From Cubamyces lactineus (taxonomy: Eukaryota; Basidiomycota; Agaricomycetes; Polyporales; Polyporaceae), in the NCBI GenBank assembly GCA_022376465.1, contig JACDTU010000024.1, positions 1-64,000 of the forward strand: 64,000 bases of DNA. Reading direction: 5' to 3'. Of this stretch, positions 57,001 to 64,000 are shown one piece after another. The notes under the pieces are model-generated. The model ran no database searches. It had not been told where the DNA came from and worked only from the letters and a program-made list of their open reading frames with translations. The position numbers were made by a program, and so were the translations under genes. Each line of letters begins with the position of its first letter. The stretch's first letter is position 1.

Positions 57001-57683
57001 GTAGACTTATTAATCTTTCGGATTTTCTTCTTGCGGTACCATAGCTCGATGGCCCTCGAAGGATTAAATGTAAGCCTTTCGGAGTCTGGGTCTGCGTCGT
57101 CCTCGTCCGGTATAGCACGTACGAACGATACGACCAGATCTTGATTTAGAGGTTTTACTGGGAAATTCCACAGCATCCCTTCGGGTGGGTCGTGCTCGCA
57201 TTGGTATTTATGGATCTGCTGCTGCTTCTTGATAATATCCGACTTGAAAGTAATGCGTCCACTTTCCCAGTCGATATTAGGATTGTACTTGCGGATCCAT
57301 GGCATGCCGAATAAGACATCGTCCCGCCCAATGTCGGCCACATACCAATTTGTTGGGAGCTTCTTCCCGTGTAGATTAAATGTCCCCTCCACCCGATGGG
57401 TAATGGTTCCCATGCTATTAACGCTATCGTCCGCGTTCCGGAAAGTCAGAGTCTTCGGTAGTCTGACTGTCGGAAGATTGTACTTGTCCACAATCTTTTT
57501 ATTGACGATCACGGCATCCGCACCAGTGTCGATGAGCCCCTTGATTTCGACGGCTTTGTCCTGAACCTGCATGTAACCGGGTATCAGCAGAGCACTGCGT
57601 CTCCGCTCTGTATTGGTTACAATAGTTACATGCAGTTCCTTGGGCAAGTCAGGCGTCGTGTCTGCTTGCCTGCCTAAAAACCC
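54024..57683 (-). CDS. Gypsy pol polyprotein (protease, RT, RNase H, integrase, chromodomain)
   Basis: The frame has no usable ATG at its start and lies in the -1 frame relative to gag, so it is best read as a Gag-Pol fusion entered at 57677-57683. Counting from 57647: protease DTGA at residue 40; RT with YPLPLISDIIDRL, LDVRAGYNN and YMDD near 430; RNase H (ECDASKVATGAVL, then YDRELLAIVRALEAWRHFL); integrase zinc-binding HH-CC (HHDAPIMGHPG...GCAACQ); DDE core (TMDYITDLPES, SDRGPQFIS, STAYHPQTDGETERVNQ); GPF/Y module near GPFAIVKVLGPVTFKL; and a C-terminal chromodomain of about 50 residues (EWEVEAILSHR, YLVAWKGWPASENSWEP). All catalytic residues are present. Stop TGA 54024-54026. Confidence 0.96.
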   Translation of the reverse strand, partial: GFLGRQADTTPDLPKELHVTIVTNTERRRSALLIPGYMQVQDKAVEIKGLIDTGADAVIVNKKIVDKYNLPTVRLPKTLTFRNADDSVNSMGTITHRVEGTFNLHGKKLPTNWYVADIGRDDVLFGMPWIRKYNPNIDWESGRITFKSDIIKKQQQIHKYQCEHDPPEGMLWNFPVKPLNQDLVVSFVRAIPDEDDADPDSERLTFNPSRAIELWYRKKKIRKINKSTEIAIAAKKDQKEKTLDEILPDFVKDYRQVFEKKAASRFPPSRPWDHAIEFKKDFDHHTKGSWRKIYPLTYTERIELDKFIAENLEKGYIRKSKSPLASPFFFVTKKDGSLRPVQDYRALNEGTIKNAYPLPLISDIIDRLKGATIFTKLDVRAGYNNVRIKEGDEWKAAFITPSGLFEPTVMFFGLCNAPATFQNMMNDLFRDMLQEGWMVIYMDDILIFSDNVEDHHERTRRALQRLQDSDLFLKAEKCEFDRQEVEFLGSIIRPGVVAMDPVKLKAIIEWEPPKTVKQVQAFLGFGNFYRRFIRDYSKIVRPLTELTKKDQPFLWTPDCQKAFDTLKKRFTEEPILQIPDPEKPFQIECDASKVATGAVLRQQGEDRLWHPCAYLSKSFTPAERNYQIYDRELLAIVRALEAWRHFLQGSPHPTEILSDHKNLTYFRTAQKLNRRQARWHLFLSEFNIVIKHQPGKSLTQADALSRRSGHDGGENDNKDVVLLGPELFAKAVNVELQERIRDSKLRDSSVVEYITLKGKATKRPEFGKPEDWSDDDGILLYKNRVYVPPDNQLYRDIVKMHHDAPIMGHPGVQKTYDLVKREYMWPGMRKFIAQYVKGCAACQTSKVNTHPIKPGLIPIQHSGDTRPFRTITMDYITDLPESDGFNAIQVVVDHDVSKAAVFSPCTKNITAEGAMDILQRDVYRRFGLPAKVISDRGPQFISKAFKELHNSLGIETALSTAYHPQTDGETERVNQELDLALRLYCANNPENWAKLLPQFEFAHNQRTHSVTGKSPFELLYGFQPEAAGTVRTTPKHPSTEQRLQSLQEARENTIAAHAQAAAAMSRRLPAAQVPLKLGDKVLLDTKNLRLPYVSRKLIPKRVGPFAIVKVLGPVTFKLKLPEKWKIHPVFHAALLTPYHTTKEHGPDYVRPPPIPTPESTEGEEWEVEAILSHRTRGTRKQYLVAWKGWPASENSWEPEKHLKNAQSILRNYKKRHKLS

Positions 57684-59548
57684 GTCTCAAAATCTGTAGC
57701 CCTGAGTGCGTTAATAGAAATATTGTCCTCTTCGTCCTCTTCGTCTTCTTCGTCTGAGATCTCCTCAGACTCGTCCTCTAAGTCCTCGTCGGTAACCTGT
57801 CGTACCTTCCGACTGATGGGTTTGCCGGGCTTCTTAGGTTTAGAAGGACAGTCTCTGGAAATATGTCCCGGCTTCCTGCACCGGAAACATAGTCCCTTGT
57901 CTTGCAGCTCCTGTCTCTCCTTGACAGAGAGCTTGTTAATATCGAGCGAGTCGTCCTCGATATTAACCGTCTTGACATTCTTCCTAGTCTTCGAGGTTTT
58001 GGCCTTGCGTCCTCTGCGATTAGCCAAAATCTTCTCCGTAAGGTGATAGCTATGGTCGATCTCCTTAGTCCTAGTCATCCACTCTTCAATGGTCGTCGGC
58101 GGAGGGTACGACATGGATATCTTCTTAAGTAAATATTCTGGAAGCGCATTCCTGTACAGGGCCAGTTGCGCTGCTGGGTCCAGAATTTTTCCCTTGAGAG
58201 CTAGATCCATGAACCTCGCATTGAACTCATCAACTGAAGAGTAGTCCTTGAGCTGTATTGTCGTGAGATTAACCATAGAGTCGTCCACCTCGTCTACTGG
58301 GGCAAATGTGAGCAGGAAATTCCTTTTGAAGACCGGCCAAGAGTCAAATCCTCGATAGACTCCCGGTCTAATTTCCTCTTCAGCTCGCTGAATTGTGATG
58401 TCCTTCCAGTAGTTTATATTGTCCCCTTCCATGAAGGATAGGGCCGTCGCCACCTTCGTGTAATCATTAACGAAGTCGTGGGGTCGCGCCGTGAACAACA
58501 GGAACAATTGATTAAGGAAGGACCTGGTTTTGTCTCGGTCTCCGTTGAAGACCTCAGGGTCCTTGATCTTGCCCTTTCCGTGTCCTTGCGGCGCATTTCC
58601 TGGAGCTTCTTGCGGTTCCGGGTCTGGGTCTGGTCCTGGTGGTCCTCCTCCTGGGGAGTAGGGATCTGAAGGCTCAGGGTCAGGCCGACCTCCGGGCCTA
58701 CCTGGTCCGCCTCCTCCTCCACCTCCAGAAGGATTGATAACTCCTCCAGAAATTGCCGTTGCCCGAGGGGCTGGTCCACTTGATAAAGACCCGTATCTTT
58801 CTCCTTCTGAGCCTTGCCCTTGCGGAGTGAACGCATATCTATGGGCTCCAGAAATGGACTCCCCTGTCGCTGTTCCCGACATGTACGATGGTACTGATTT
58901 TCGTACAAATTCTGGGGTTGCGCTGCGACCAGTATACTCCAATTCAGATTTAGTCTCCTCGACCTCTGTCTGAATATGCTCTTCTCTCGGTTCAGGTGTT
59001 TCTGCCTCGACCCGAGTGTCTTCTGTTTTCGGTGCAGGTACTACGACCTTAATCCGAATAGTTTCTTCGATTTTCGGTTCAGGTGCTTCGACCGTCGTCC
59101 GAAAAGTCTTGTCCTCCTTGTCCGAGTCCTCTACCTTAGGCGGTTCGGTCTCCTTTCCTTTCTCCTTGAAGGATGGACCTGATTCCTTAGGTGATTCGGA
59201 TTCTTGAGGTTTTGGGGTTCCTACTCTTGAAGTCGGAAACGATCCTGACACAACTCTCGGACTATTAATCCGACCAGTAGCTTTTCCAGCAAGTAGTGGC
59301 TTCTTGACTAACGCGGGTTGTCGTCCGTGGGTGTTAGTAATATCCCGCTCTTGTGAAGAGTGTGTTAGGATTAAAGCCGATGCGTGCTTGACGTTTGGAA
59401 CCTCCTTAGTGTTGTACCGAAGTGGACACCTTTCGTTGGTGCAAAAATTCCACTTGTCTACGCTTTCTCGATAGTATACGTCCCGAGCTTTGTCGGAGTT
59501 GTAGAGATGATATAACCTTGAACAACTATATGGTTCAGCTGAACTCAT
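57674..59548 (-). CDS. Gypsy gag
   Basis: 624 residues from ATG 59548 to TAG 57674-57676. Nothing on the predicted transcript upstream contains an AUG, so this would be the first AUG reached by scanning. N-terminus has Cys pairs (FCTNERC). A long Glu/Lys/Pro-rich middle (about residues 110-230) and a Gly/Pro-rich stretch (about 270-320) precede a capsid-like retrotrans_gag domain (VFNGDRDKTRSFLNQLFLLF, then YWKDITIQRAEEE). A CCHC zinc knuckle (CFRCRKPGHISRDC) lies near residue 553. The C-terminus is acidic (DEEDEEDEEDN). The ATG overlaps the ORF0 stop as ATGA. Confidence 0.95.
   Translation of the reverse strand: MSSAEPYSCSRLYHLYNSDKARDVYYRESVDKWNFCTNERCPLRYNTKEVPNVKHASALILTHSSQERDITNTHGRQPALVKKPLLAGKATGRINSPRVVSGSFPTSRVGTPKPQESESPKESGPSFKEKGKETEPPKVEDSDKEDKTFRTTVEAPEPKIEETIRIKVVVPAPKTEDTRVEAETPEPREEHIQTEVEETKSELEYTGRSATPEFVRKSVPSYMSGTATGESISGAHRYAFTPQGQGSEGERYGSLSSGPAPRATAISGGVINPSGGGGGGGPGRPGGRPDPEPSDPYSPGGGPPGPDPDPEPQEAPGNAPQGHGKGKIKDPEVFNGDRDKTRSFLNQLFLLFTARPHDFVNDYTKVATALSFMEGDNINYWKDITIQRAEEEIRPGVYRGFDSWPVFKRNFLLTFAPVDEVDDSMVNLTTIQLKDYSSVDEFNARFMDLALKGKILDPAAQLALYRNALPEYLLKKISMSYPPPTTIEEWMTRTKEIDHSYHLTEKILANRRGRKAKTSKTRKNVKTVNIEDDSLDINKLSVKERQELQDKGLCFRCRKPGHISRDCPSKPKKPGKPISRKVRQVTDEDLEDESEEISDEEDEEDEEDNISINALRATDFETGF
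57677..57683 (-). promoter_or_regulatory. Putative -1 ribosomal frameshift site between gag and pol
   Basis: In gag frame the sequence reads ACG GGT TTT TAG. The heptamer G GGT TTT fits the X XXY YYZ slippery rule, and the zero-frame stop is the next codon. After a -1 slip the frame continues GGG TTT TTA GGC AGG without stop into the protease. gag and pol differ by exactly -1. Confidence 0.7.
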
Positions 59549-60441
59549 ACACGTTGTGCTTGTCGTAGGAAAGCCTGATGTAGTTCCCTAGCTCGGAGGC
59601 AACTACGAAATTTCCTAAGATTTTCTTCGAGGTCTATATCTGCGTAGTTCTCCGGATTGAGGACCTTTGCTCGCAGGTAGTCAATCTGGTTCTGAAGATA
59701 TCCCGCAAAGTTCCGTACCCTCGTTGGAGGCGTAACAGCTTGTCTTGGAATAAATTCGAGTGTCTGGATGACCTGAGTTATGTATCGATGGGCTCGTTCG
59801 AGAGTCGCGTGATATCTCCTCGTGAAGTCTTCCTGTCCTAGTACTTCCAAGTTATCTGCTATAACTCGAAGTGTATCGATCGCGTGCACCGGAAGCTGTG
59901 TTCTCCGATAGAATATCCCTGCCGTTGAGGATGCTTCTTCAACACTAGTTTCTGGAGTCGATCGATCCGAACTATCCGTTCCTGGACTCGCTCGGGTTGG
60001 AATGGGTACGCCTATTGCTACTCCTGATTCCGCCTGAATGGCCAGAGAATTCCTATATTCTCTCCACTCGTCTGTTCTCTGAAACGCGGGTTCTTGTTCC
60101 GATACTCGAGTGCTCCGACCCGACGATGTCGAACTGGTACTTTCTACGTAAGGGATTGTCGAGCTAAAACCTCTTATCAAGGGGAATGGGGATCCTCCTG
60201 GCGATCTTGGGAGAGCAACTATATTCTCCGGGATCGCGAGTGGTGGTAAGCTCGGCAGTGTTTTGTTCCTTCCGCCTAGTACCCTGGGTGATTGTCGCAA
60301 TGGGGGTTGTGTAGTTCCCTCCGTATTGACTATCGTCTCTCTGTACGTTACGAGCAAGAGAGAGTTCTGATGCGTTTCGTAGTCGTTGTCTTCCGACGTA
60401 GGCCTCTGCACTTTTAACAAGTGGAGGGTTAAAGCTTTCAG
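59545..60441 (-). other. Gypsy ORF0: AUG-less open frame upstream of gag
   Basis: About 298 codons if counted from a CTG (60441-60439, with A at -3) inside the primer site. The frame itself is open from inside the LTR. It has no Met codon and ends at TGA 59545-59547, overlapping the gag ATG (ATGA). The predicted protein is Ser/Thr/Pro-rich at first. It then looks helical in its last 100 residues (DTLRVIADNLEVLGQEDFT, then FAGYLQNQIDYLRAKVLNP). No family recognised. It may be a real protein begun at a near-cognate codon, or leader RNA kept free of AUGs. Confidence 0.5.
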
Positions 60442-60444
60442 TCT
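60433..60444 (-). promoter_or_regulatory. Self-priming primer binding site of the Gypsy element
   Basis: Two bases after the 5' LTR (element sense) lies AGACTGAAAGCT. It is perfectly complementary over 12 bases to AGCTTTCAGTCT at 60624-60613 of the LTR, where the transcript is predicted to begin. Tf1/sushi elements are known to prime reverse transcription from the folded-back 5' end of their own RNA. Confidence 0.75.
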
Positions 60445-60446
60445 AA

Positions 60447-60986
60447 TGTTACGCTTTCGAGCGTGACTCTTAAACTATCAAGCCTTAAGACGTCAATGAA
60501 TAGAGAGCTTGTATCTATTCAGCTACTAGCCCTAGCTTGTCGAAGATAAGCGCGTAGTAGTATTTGCAGTTGAAAGCGAGTTAACGAGCAACCAAAGTCG
60601 TATTTCGCGAAGAGACTGAAAGCTGAGGGTCGCTCTATGGCGTCGCCTCTTATATACATGTACATCAGCCTGTAGACGGAATGTTCTAGCGTATACAAGG
60701 ACTTTCTGGTATGTAGTAGTCAGCGCTAGTCGAACCTAGTAACACTGTGGCAGTGCTGCTGTGCGCTGCGCAGAAGCGCCTGTGCACTGTGCAGAACGAC
60801 TGTGCACTGTGCAGAAGTGACTGTGCATAGAAAGTCCTAGACAACACAAGACTGTTCCATAGAATCCGCCATATACAGTCGTAGCTAGAATCCCAGAGCT
60901 CGCCATACTCGTATCGTACAGAGTAAGTACTAAGAAATGTCACTAGTTCGTTGAGACGACGCAATACCTATCGTACATTCATAACA
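60447..60986 (-). repeat. Gypsy LTR (5' LTR in element sense)
   Basis: 540 bp, matching the LTR at 52079-52618 in every base I compared. It carries the TATATAAG promoter at 60656-60649, a predicted transcript start near 60624, and the CTGTGCACTGTGCAGAA tandem units at about 60759-60829 upstream of the promoter. Confidence 0.97.
60649..60656 (-). promoter_or_regulatory. TATA box of the Gypsy LTR
   Basis: TATATAAG on the minus strand. A start about 32 bases downstream would fall at 60624, exactly at the first base of the segment complementary to the primer site. This supports both the promoter and the self-priming reading. Confidence 0.65.
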
Positions 60987-61224
60987 ATCTGGTCACCTAG
61001 ATGTAACGCAAGAGTCACCAGGGCTCTCCGAGTTGCGCAAGTCGCGCAAGTCGCGCGACGCGCAACGCGACTTGTATCGCTTGTGATCCGCGTGTCCTAC
61101 TCGTTCTCCTTACTGAGTTTCATTGCACGGCTGTATATACTAGTAGCATGTTCAGCAATCCAGTTGTGTCCTTCATCCTGAGAGTTCTCTTCTGGGAATG
61201 TCAAAGAACTGTTATAATCACTCG

Positions 61225-61737
61225 AGGTTAATGTCCCACCTGATCTGCCTTTTGGACTGCGCCACGGCAGACTGCGCGCCCTTGCGCGCGACACCGCGCG
61301 ACCTCCCTCGCGAAGGTATTTAATACTCGCACATATGCTAGCAAAGGAGCGCCTTGCTAACTGAAAGGATAACAGGTTCAGATTGCATGAACGCCCTATT
61401 TTAAACTTACACTTGGTTAGAAGAAACGCCCTTGAGCAACGCCGTTCCGTGTGCGCGAGGCATATATGCAGACAGTCGCCAAACTATGAGCCTGAATGCG
61501 CACTTAAGCAGCGAGCGGCGTCCACACAGCTGTTCCAAGTCAAAATCAACACTCAAACGTACTCAGAAGCCCATTCTAAGTACCGGCTGAGCGCTAGCGT
61601 TGAAATCCTCGCGCGAGTATTGAACACCTTCGCGAGGGAGGTCGCGCGGTGTCGCGCGCGAGGGCGCGCAGTCTGCCGTGGCGCCGGGGGATGGCGCCAG
61701 TCCAAAAGGCAGAGCCTTTCAGGTGGGACGTTAACCT
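61225..61737. mobile_element. Foldback/MITE-like inverted-repeat element
   Basis: Left arm 61225-61330 and right arm 61613-61737 are inverted copies: both read, inward, AGGTTAA-GTCCCACCTG, CTGCCTTTTGGACTG, ACGGCAGACTGCGCGCCC and GCGACACCGCGCGACCTCC. The right arm has a short extra palindromic segment (GGCGCC...GGCGCC near 61681-61698). The spacer of about 280 bp has no gene. I could not find a clear target duplication. TTAA near each end and CACT/AGTG just outside are candidate termini, so the superfamily is undetermined. Confidence 0.7.
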
Positions 61738-63096
61738 GTAGTGCGGCGGTGGGCCAATGCTAGTGTGACTTTTGCCTGCTGACATTGCTCCCTTATGTCA
61801 TGTCACGACAAAAACCGTGGGTACGGTTGTAAATGGATGCAGCATCTACGGATACCGTGGGAACGGATGCGTGGATAATCCCGGATTCATCCAAGCTAAC
61901 CCCTGTGATTGATGCATCGCCGCAGGTTCGCTACAACGCAACAGCATCATTCGCTATAAGAATGATCCTGCGCGGTGTATGCTCCCCGCACAGGACAGGA
62001 CCTTCCGCATCTGCCATCCTGCCAGCCCATCTCCGTCGCCTGTCTTATTCCCGACCTTCTGTGAGTTCAACCAAGTCACCATCCCCAGTATGCCACTCCC
62101 CTTCGGCTCCGAAGTGAGCCAGCGATCCAAGTACCCGATCCACATATCCCTGATGCAGCCTTGTCGGGCATAGTACATACACACATGATGTCAGGCGCGG
62201 CGGCCGATCTTCGCATGCGGCGGCGTCCGCGCTCAACAAACCACAATTGACAGCCCCCGTCAGCCTATGCTGACTAGCGGCGAACAGTGCATGCAATCTG
62301 ACTCCCCATCTGTGGCATCTCGTGGCTGACTCCCTCGCCTAGCCTAGCCCAGCGAGGGAACGCCTCCTCCTCCTGGTACAAAGGACCCGGGGAGGCTGTG
62401 CAGCGGCGATTGTGTGATTTTGTGTGCGCAAGATCCGTCCGCGGCCAACGGCCAGCCGGGGACACTGCGGTGCCGGTGCGATGCCCATCTGGAAAATATG
62501 ACGGGCCGTTTGTACATTTATTAATTTTAGCGCGCAAGTTACTTATAACATAGCACACAGCCACATTTATCAGGAATACAGCGCAGTTTTATGTTTTCAA
62601 GCTATTCGCGCATACAACTGCACCTCTGTCGCGCGCATTCTCCTGCGCACGCACTGTCCAAACGTATATACCTGAGTTCGAGATGTACGTCTCAGAATAC
62701 TGTACTTCGGAATATAGCAGCTCATCGCAGTTTGATACCCCAGTAACCCGGATACACTCGGACACAAGCATTAAAACTGAACTTGTAACATTATCACTGG
62801 TAAGTGAACGAAGACGTAAGGTAGAGAACTGAGAGTCGACGGTAGCAGTAGCTCGTATGGTATGTAGACTATGTAGTTGCGGTCAGATAGTAGGAATAGG
62901 ATGACCTAAGGACAATCAGTGATAGCGTCATTAGCAGGCTTCTAACGTGATCTAGCGAGGGAGACGAGTCAGTTGCACTATAGTAAAGCTTGAGGCATCG
63001 GACAAGGGGTATCAGCAGGCGCATAGAATGGCCTACAGCAGGAGATGCCTGTGAATATACGTTGAAGCTCAACATGGCTCGTACTAAGGTCAAGAA
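61738..63096. other. Gene-poor region with GGATAATCC-like words
   Basis: Around 61838-61920 ACGGATGC, GGATAATCC and GGATTCATCC words cluster, reminiscent of 9590-9860 and 51990-52060. No protein-coding frame is convincing here. Confidence 0.4.
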
Positions 63097-64000
63097 CTAG
63101 TTCCATGGGTCTTTCACAAGATTCCCGGGCGACTTCAGGCCATTCCGGGCTCGTTCGAGGTAGTACTTCGTTGACGGAGAGGGAGATGGGGATGCTATGA
63201 TTCCGGATGGCCCTGCAATAGGAGGCTGGACGATTGGCGGGGTTGGCGTACGTGCTGAGGTGTTCTCCAGACCGGCTTCCGGGATGGTTGATAGTGCTGC
63301 TAAGGGAGAAGATGCCGCGGTTGCATACAGATAACCTGCAACGTCGAAATCCGACATCCCATCCTCGGAGTGGGTAGCCGCATCCACCTCTGAAACGGTA
63401 GGCATCAGCAAGAATGCGGATTTGCATTCGAATATTCAGGGGACTAACCATTTGCAGACAAGGTCATCCGCACTCGTTTGGTAGGGCGCTCACTGTCCCC
63501 ATCCTGTCCATCGCTACTATCTCCAGGGGATCGTTCGCGCTTCAAAGATCCAGACGAGCGTGGTGCGGGAGACAGAGTAGAAGCCGGCCTAGGAAGGGAG
63601 GCTGAGGTAGATGGGGTAGATGTGTTGTTGCATGCACTACGAGCACGAGCCCGTGTCCACGGGCCAGACGCTGGCGTCAGATCAGCCCGGTGCTCCTCCG
63701 AATCACTGCTGAGAACAATGGTGCTGGAGGGCTCAGCTGTCGCTTTGCCCTTCCCTTTGTATGTCGCTACTACAGAAGCCTGAGCTCGAGTCTTGGCGAA
63801 CATCTCGTCAGCCTCTTCCAAAGAGTCTTCATCGCCGGTGCTGTAGCATGAGATGGTACCGATACTCCCCTCTGACTCGGAGTCTCTCTTGTTCTTGGAG
63901 CCGCTGAGTCTGTTCTTCTTGCGCCGTTGGATCTCCGCAGGTACCATTGGCGGGACAAGGTCCTGGAGGAGAAGCTGTCCACTATGGAACTTCTTGAGAG
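63097..64000 (-). CDS. Partial low-complexity hypothetical protein, 5' end beyond the window
   Basis: The frame is open to the window end (it reads LKKFHSGQLLLQDLVPP before the ATG at 63947), so the start lies outside. Exon 63460-64000 encodes a Lys/Arg-rich then Ser/Glu/Asp-rich region with a PTKRVRM nuclear-localisation-like stretch near 63480. An intron near 63390-63455 leads to the last exon (SDFDVAGYLYATAASSPL, then PPIVQPPIAGPSG) ending in KDPWN and a stop at 63097-63099. Mostly disordered. No domain recognised. Possibly a nuclear protein. Confidence 0.5.

Larger units (their letters stand above)
52079..60986 (-). mobile_element. Intact-looking Ty3/Gypsy chromovirus with ORF0, gag, pol, ORF3
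   Basis: 8,908 bp, flanked by target duplication ATCTG (52074-52078 and 60987-60991), with two 540-bp LTRs in which I find no difference by eye. All frames are uninterrupted, so it inserted very recently and may be active. In element sense (minus strand) the order is 5' LTR 60986-60447, self-priming site, AUG-free ORF0, gag, -1 frameshift site, pol with a C-terminal chromodomain, ORF3, polypurine tract, 3' LTR. RT before integrase plus a chromodomain places it in the chromoviruses of Ty3/Gypsy. Confidence 0.97.

Noticed and set aside
54024..57647. pol read as an independent gene starting at its first listed codon
   Set aside because: That codon is TTG. The -1 relation to gag and the slippery site fit a Gag-Pol fusion better.
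61219..61743. CACTA-type transposon ends around the foldback element
   Set aside because: CACT is present on the left and AGTG on the right, but the left end reads CACTC, and no 3-bp duplication flanks these positions.
1..64000. CRISPR arrays, operons, ribosome-binding sites
   Set aside because: The window is eukaryotic nuclear DNA with spliceosomal introns. No spacer-repeat array is present, and the genes are individually transcribed.

Overview
The window looks like nuclear DNA of a mushroom-forming basidiomycete (Agaricomycetes, plausibly Polyporales). The genes are broken by many 50-70 bp GT-AG introns, coding DNA is GC-rich, and the families present (DUF6533 membrane protein, paralogous P450s, F-box/LRR-like proteins, a Cyt-like cytolysin homologue, LCB2, DUS3, UDP-glucose dehydrogenase) are typical of such genomes. 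Order and species are inferred. Exon limits come from splice signals read by eye. Several long frames begin with TTG or GTG, so I re-chose ATG starts where one exists.

Layout. 1-9.1 kb: one Ty1/Copia element (108-9103, target duplication TTTTA). Its 5' LTR was split twice, by a 2,020 bp TTCGCA-rich TG...CA insertion (duplication CCGG) and by a 658 bp solo LTR (duplication AGCAT). 9.1-10.3 kb: gene-free, GATAAT-rich. 10.3-12.8 kb: P450 (minus). 14.2-15.2 kb: Cyt-like gene (plus). 15.8-16.3 kb: doubtful ORF. 17.5-20.0 kb: USP-like protein with UIM motifs and apparently no catalytic Cys. 20.3-22.1 kb: F-box protein (minus). 22.4-25.1 kb: DUS3 (plus). 26.0-28.2 kb: LCB2 (minus). 29.1-31.0 kb: UDP-glucose dehydrogenase (minus). 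33.5-35.8 kb: DUF6533 membrane protein. 36.6-39.0 kb: second P450 of the same family. 39.3-40.1 kb: kinase-like protein. 40.6-41.0 kb: small unknown protein. 41.6-43.6 kb: M20 dipeptidase (minus). 43.9-45.7 kb: second F-box protein (minus). 47.1-50.5 kb: secreted sphingomyelinase-like phosphodiesterase. 51.2-51.7 kb: solo Copia LTR. 52.1-61.0 kb: an intact-looking chromodomain Ty3/Gypsy element (minus) with identical LTRs. 61.2-61.7 kb: inverted-repeat (foldback/MITE-like) element. 63.1 kb to the end: a partial low-complexity gene (minus).

The host genes are ordinary housekeeping and accessory genes, independently transcribed, with no visible biosynthetic cluster. LCB2 and the sphingomyelinase-like protein both touch sphingolipid metabolism, but nothing shows that they are linked.

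The most unusual biology is in the two retrotransposons. (1) The Copia LTR carries a tandem duplication in which one copy holds a canonical 55 bp GT-AG intron and the other has exactly that intron missing. A second LTR copy 48 kb away shows the same layout, with co-varying bases. (2) The Gypsy element has a predicted leader of about 1.08 kb without an ATG in any frame on the transcribed strand, yet it holds an uninterrupted frame of about 300 codons that ends in an ATGA overlap with gag. The same element shows a self-priming signature (12 nt of perfect complementarity between the predicted RNA 5' end and the primer site), a G GGT TTT -1 slippery site at the gag stop codon, and an extra 430-residue ORF after pol.
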